DNA from: Henricia sp. BOLD:AAB3569
Lineage: Eukaryota > Echinodermata > Asteroidea > Spinulosida > Echinasteridae
Length of the DNA: 64,000 nt
Assembly: GCA_037783545.1 (NCBI GenBank)
Contig: JBBELK010000936.1
Span: 248,001-312,000, forward strand
Reading direction: 5' to 3'
Shown: one piece after another, positions 59,901-64,000 of the stretch
Position numbering within the stretch: position 1 is the stretch's first letter
How the letters are laid out: every line of letters starts with the position of its first letter
Made by a program: the position numbers and the translations under genes
The notes under the pieces: model-generated
What the model saw: only the letters and a program-made list of their open reading frames with translations
Databases searched by the model: none
What the model was told of the DNA's origin: nothing

Positions 59901-62900
59901 ATAGACAGCCTATCCACGGCCGCAGTGTTACAATGTTGTGCGTGGGAGGTAGTACAAAATGTAGGTTCAATGCTGTCCTCATGTCTAGAATTCTAAAACC
60001 AAGAAAATCTTCTGGCGTTTTTTTCCTGACAGTATCGTAAGGCCAAAAAAAATAATAGTTCTGCTTCCGGTTTCCCGACCGACCCTATTTTTAGGCTGCG
60101 ACCCTAATTTTTTTATCGGAATGAAAAAAATGAAAAAAATGAAAAATGAAAAACAAAAACAAAAACAAACAAAAAAAACCGCAGATGCCTCCATATGATT
60201 GTGCACAAAACAAATTGGCAAAAACAAAAAAAATTCCCTACCTACCTACCCTATTTTGAAATGCCATGTAATCGGAAGCAGAACTATTTTTTTTTTTGGC
60301 CTAACCACATAACACCTCGAGGGTGGAAAGATTACAGCTACATTTCGCTACATTTTTCTTTTTAAATAATTGCGTTACACTGTAATTAGTCTTGAGCATT
60401 GACGACTGCAGGTGCATTGCACAATATAGAGAAAACCTAATGCACATACAGCCAGTTTGCTCTCCTTTACTCCGACATGTCTGACTTCAAATGTCTTCAT
60501 GTTTATCTTGAATTTAAAGGAGCATGACCAGAGTTTTTGGAAAATAGTTTTCGATGTAACTTACCAATATTATCAAGTAACTCCCATACACACCTCCCAT
60601 GTCCCAAAAACCCGAAAACATTCGCGATTTCCAGTAAAAAATTGAACAAAACTATCGAGTCGGCTTTCAGTGGATAAACATTGATACTGGAAAATTAGTT
60701 TACAAATAATCGGTGGATTTTCGACGATATCCTCGGAAATATGCGGCCTAGAAGCGCGGGAGTTTCAGTTTCGTAATCAGAAAAATTTAACGGATGTTAT
60801 GATATAAAAATCTCATGACCCATAAGGTAAGTCCCGGGGAGTTATGGGTAAAAAAAAGTGATCTGGTCACACTCCTTTAATACACAGTAACAAACTAAAC
60901 AAACATTTTAAACTTGAATTTGGAGGATCCTATCAATTTGATTTTGTTTTTGTTTTTTAAAATTTAAAAACACTAAATGCCACACCTGCATTTGCACTAA
61001 ATTCTGCCCATGGATTTTGTTAGATATATTGAATGTTTTCAATTTCTCATTAACAAAAAAAATTGAGTGCTATTGATCCAGGGGATTATCAAGAACAAGA
61101 ACTGTTCCTCACTTCATGAAATGACCCATACGATTGCAAGCTGCAAGTGGTGCACATACATGTGGTAAAGACAGACCCTACATGTACATGTTTTTTCAAT
61201 TCAATTTTCAATTCAATTCAATTAGTTTTATTTCCACACTTTTCACAAAATAAATAACCAGTCAAAACATTACATTCGCTCATTATATAAAGGAAAAGTG
61301 AAAGTGCAGAGGAACCCAAAGAAGCCTCGCTTGTTAATTATGGGTCCCTAATGGGGAACCAAAGTTAATGTGTCATAACTATACATCGCTCTTATACGGT
61401 GGCTCCACACACAACTTGTAAAAGTGTTTACTATACATACATGTATATGTACTATTGAAGGTGTAAAGATCCAGTTAATTATACCACTATTGTAGTACAA
61501 TGTATTTGTTCACCAGTGTACAATTCTCTTTCACAGGTTTTGGGCCTTTCTGGGAGCACAAGGTGAATGCAAGCTGGTCGGCCGTGCAGGAATTACAACG
61601 CCTAGGGCTTGACGATGACGACATTGAGCTTGTTACAGTGGAGATTGCAGTGGAATATGAGTCAGCTACCAAAATCGTTCCACAACTATGGAAAGACTAC
61701 GAACCATGTGTATGTTGAGTAAAATCAAAATAAGTCGACGTGTGAGTACATGTAGGCGTGTGAGTACATGTAGGCGTGTGAGGTGATTCCAAAATTAGCC
61801 TTTTGCATGTTTCTCATGAATACTAGCCTCTGGTGTACTGATGTAGTTCCTTTCACATGTACACTTCGTATCCAGATGACCATACTAAGTTTGTGTTGCT
61901 ATGTAATGTGACCGGATGCATGCGACAGGTGTTTAGTACATGTACACAATCAATACCATGTTCAGTGTGGAAGAGAATGGTATAAAGCACCGAGACTGTT
62001 TGCGTGCACCACGTAGCAACAACAATGTAGTATGTGCACTTTTTAAACTGCCAATTAATAAGATGACAAGCGCATGTATTCACCAGTGAAGTAATGTCAG
62101 TTGATGTCACACGAGTTGCAAGTATGGTAACTGGATCAAGCCTGATTTGTGCACATGATCCATCCATTATGTTTATGTGCATGTTCCATGGTGTTCATCT
62201 AAATATTACTGGAAAAAAAACGGGCTTTGAAAATGTTGACTGTGTTAATAATGTATGTACATGATATAGGCTTAAAGGCACAGGCTCGTCAGCAATGCGC
62301 GCCCGCCAAATTCGTGCTCGAAACACACAGCTCCATGCGCCTTTGCTATGGAGCTGCGTATTGCGTGGCACACATTTGGCGGGCGCGCATTGCTGACGAG
62401 CCTGTGCCTTTAAATCTCATACATTGTACTACTGCTTTCAAACTTCAGATGTACACATGTACAATGTAGGCCTGTGGTGACTTTTTCAGTGGTTTACAGG
62501 GGCATCAGTTTTTACGCAACAAAACTAAGACAATAAAACAAAACAAGGCACCCCGAAATGTTAATTTTCTCATGTTTATTATTAGACTGATTTACGGTCA
62601 TGCCTTCCACCATTTTGGGTGTCATTTGACAATCATGACCCACGTGGCCCGAGTGCTAACCAGCAAAAAGAGGAATAAAAGCGCATTGGTTGCACTTACA
62701 TCTGTTACTTAACCTTGCTCTATGTTGTTGCGCCATGGCTGTTGTATCGAGAAAGATAAAACTGTCTTTCTTCAGGCTAAATCATGATCAAGTAAAAACA
62801 CTTTCTTTTTTTACAAGCCGAGTACATGCTCAATAATTTGAACGTATCGCAATGCGCGTGTGCGGCATTTTCGTATGAAAATACACTGGTGGGTATTTTT

Positions 62901-63358
62901 TACGCATGTTCATGTGCATCTATTGGCGCGCGCGCGTACGCGGTGATGCCCAAACATTCCAGGATGTTGCACGTGGTCGAAAGCAATGTATAGACATTTA
63001 GCATTTTTGTTAATAAAATTTAAAACTCTAAATATCAAAGATATTATTTTAGACTAAAAATTTCACAAAAAAATCACATGAAAAAACCATACATAGTGCA
63101 ACTTTTGTATATTGATCACCATTTATTTTGAGCAATAAATTAATTTATGAGTTTTAGAGAAAATTCCTGTCTACTGTACATAGTCGTGCACCGACTATAT
63201 TTCTCGCCACATTTCTGACAATCTGGCGTTGTGTTTGTATGTAGTTGGTGGTACATGTAGGCGTGTCAGGCATTGCTAAGGATCTGACGTTAGAACAACA
63301 AGCACACAACACAGGCTATGACAAACCGGATATAGGATTTATTGTTCCTCCCTCAAAG
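56882..63358 (+). CDS. pgpep1: Pyroglutamyl-peptidase I, first three exons (gene continues past the window)
   Basis: Pyroglutamyl-peptidase I is a cytosolic cysteine peptidase (family C15) that removes N-terminal pyroglutamate from peptides. Exons: 56882-56912, 61537-61709 and 63245-63358, joining in frame to 106 residues. The N-terminus MPKKNTVVVTGFGPFWEHKV carries the GFGPF substrate-pocket motif and NASW-AVQEL. Exon 3 encodes LVVHVGVSGIAKDLTLEQQA and then HNTGYDKPDIGF. Glu85 in LTLE is the conserved catalytic glutamate. The catalytic Cys and His would lie in later exons beyond 64000. The family is about 210 residues long, so half of the protein is present. The start ATG has A at -3. Confidence 0.95.
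59070..59133 (-). other. tRNA-Thr(UGU)-like segment inside a transposon
   Basis: Minus strand: GCTTCGTGGTCTGGTTAGAA (D-arm and A-box like), GAGAGCTCGACTTGTAATC (anticodon arm with TGT) and CCCTGGTTCGAATCT (T-arm, B box). The acceptor stem is not intact, so this is a tRNA relic rather than a working gene. Confidence 0.6.
59183..59213. repeat. Short interstitial telomere-like repeat
   Basis: About four units alternating CCCTAA and CCCTAAA (the TTAGGG complement), with CCTTTAAAATAACC just before. Confidence 0.75.
60031..60302. mobile_element. 270-bp palindromic MITE with GGCCAAAAAAAATAATAG ends
   Basis: GGCCAAAAAAAATAATAGTT-CTGCTTCCG and its inverse CGGAAGCAGAACTATTTTTT-TTTTTGGCC. The A-rich interior includes (GAAAAAAAT)n. 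Confidence 0.82.
60518..60876. mobile_element. TTAA-flanked member of family E
   Basis: AGGAGCATGACCAG at the left, CTGGTCACACTCCT at the right, TTAA at 60514-60517 and 60877-60880. The ends match the family at 48181, but the interior is different. Confidence 0.8.
61195..61390 (-). mobile_element. LINE 3' end, opposite orientation
   Basis: Begins with (AATTC)n-type tail sequence, then TTTTATTTCCACACTTTTCA and GCCTCGCTTGTTAATTATGG; inverse of 56202-56460. It lies about 150 bp before pgpep1 exon 2. Confidence 0.75.
61537..61709 (+). CDS. pgpep1: pgpep1 coding exon 2 (residues 11-68)
   Basis: Acceptor TCTTTCACAG and donor GTATGT. Encodes GFGPFWEHKVNASWSAVQEL, QRLGLDDDDIELVTVEIAVE and YESATKIVPQLWKDYEPC. 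Ends in phase 0. Confidence 0.95.
62276..62409. mobile_element. Best-preserved TTAA palindromic MITE of family A
   Basis: AGGCACAGGCTCGTCAGCAA and TGCGCGCCCGCCAAATTCGT at the left, the inverse at the right. TTAA at 62272-62275 and 62410-62413. It lies in pgpep1 intron 2. Confidence 0.9.
63245..63358 (+). CDS. pgpep1: pgpep1 coding exon 3 with catalytic Glu85 (residues 69-106)
   Basis: Acceptor TTGTATGTAG and donor GTATGT. Encodes LVVHVGVSGIAKDLTLEQQA, ending FIVPPSK in phase 0. HVGVSG and LTLE are family hallmarks. Confidence 0.94.
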
Positions 63359-63730
63359 GTATGTACTGGCAGAGATTTTTATTCACTTCTTGCACAAAAC
63401 GACTATTGGCTATTAAAGCAGCAAGCCTAAGGTCTATTATGCAATAAAGACTCCCTCGCATTATTACCGTCGGTTGCTGTGATGTTGGCTTTTAAAGTTA
63501 TGTCTGTGGTTCTTGACAAATTATTATTTTTTTTCTCTGAACGAATTTTTAAAGCATTTACTTTATTTAAAAAAACAAAAAAATCATACTTTGCATTTTA
63601 GACATCGGCAACCCTGTGAAAAATGCAGTTTTTGCACTTGCCCAAGTCCGACTTCCCGTGTTTGGTCTGTTAAGTGCAGCGTACAGCGCGCCCTCTGGAC
63701 TAGTGGCCTGTTAAATCTCTTTTGAAACAG

Positions 63731-63789
63731 ATGTAAATAACATGTAAATACCATGTAACTGTGTACGGTATTTACATGGTATTTACATA
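63731..63789. repeat. Short AT-rich inverted repeat in pgpep1 intron 3
   Basis: ATGTAAATACCATGTA and its partner TACGGTATTTACATGGTATT, ending in a further ATTTACAT. Could be a small foldback relic. Confidence 0.5.
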
Positions 63790-64000
63790 TTAGCCAATGT
63801 TAAAATTATCATAACTCAAAAACTGTAAGAGTGCCCATCCCAAATCTTTCTGGAAATGTTCCTTACATCTTAAGCTAACAAATAAATAAAAAATTACGCA
63901 TTTTTGCAAAGGTTATATTTACATAACTTTTTTGTGGTACGAGATACAATTTTGATTTCAAGAGCTTTAAAATGATGTAAAGTTTATCTCTCTAGGTCCA

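Larger units (their letters stand above)
56913..61536 (+). other. pgpep1: pgpep1 intron 1
   Basis: 4.6 kb with family D (58485-59682), the nested TIR element (58889-59292), a palindrome (60031-60302), family E (60518-60876) and a LINE tail (61195-61390). 56920-58480 shows no nameable element except a block around 57830-57930 rich in GGTTGCCC-AATTTC phrases. Confidence 0.8.

Overview
The window is animal nuclear DNA, AT-rich, with intron-containing genes in a background of degenerate transposons. Short foldback and inverted-repeat elements, tRNA-derived SINEs and frequent ACATGTACATGTA-like motifs suggest a marine invertebrate, most likely a deuterostome such as an echinoderm, hemichordate or cephalochordate. 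I cannot name the species. There are no operons and no sign of bacterial or vector sequence.

Three host genes can be supported. (1) A complete Misato homologue (msto1), plus strand, 13 coding exons from 7338 to 28910, 581 codons. All exons join in frame and follow the Misato family from end to end. (2) A minus-strand open reading frame of 1074 codons at 38203-41427. It is Ser/Thr/Pro-rich and ends in a pair of C2H2 zinc fingers of the Ikaros/Hunchback/TRPS1 C-terminal type. Any N-terminal fingers would lie in upstream exons that I could not find. (3) The first three exons (56882-63358, plus strand) of pyroglutamyl-peptidase I (pgpep1), which runs off the right edge of the window.

The rest is mobile DNA. 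1-7337: SINE-loaded palindrome (2591-3088), a 1-kb element (3438-4433), a pogo-like MITE and other foldbacks. 7338-28910: msto1 introns with many nested insertions. 28911-38202: further palindromes and a 2.2-kb element with about 620-bp inverted arms (35308-37541), itself hit by a LINE 3' end. 41428-49349: minisatellites, SINE, LINE tail and TTAA-flanked families. 49356-56195: a 6.84-kb near-palindrome whose arms carry divergent, decayed DIRS-like gag and reverse-transcriptase genes. The whole unit has perfect terminal inverted repeats and a 6-bp target duplication. 56202-63244: LINE 3' ends and MITEs around the pgpep1 exons, including a TIR element that carries a tRNA-Thr-like segment and TTAGGG-type repeats.

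Several elements have visible target-site duplications, so the insertion order can be read directly: SINE into palindrome, TAATGCTGTAA element into TTAA element, TIR element into an older repeat, giant palindrome into a LINE tail. The three host genes act in unrelated processes (mitochondrial/cytoskeletal maintenance, transcription, peptide turnover), and nothing indicates that they work together.
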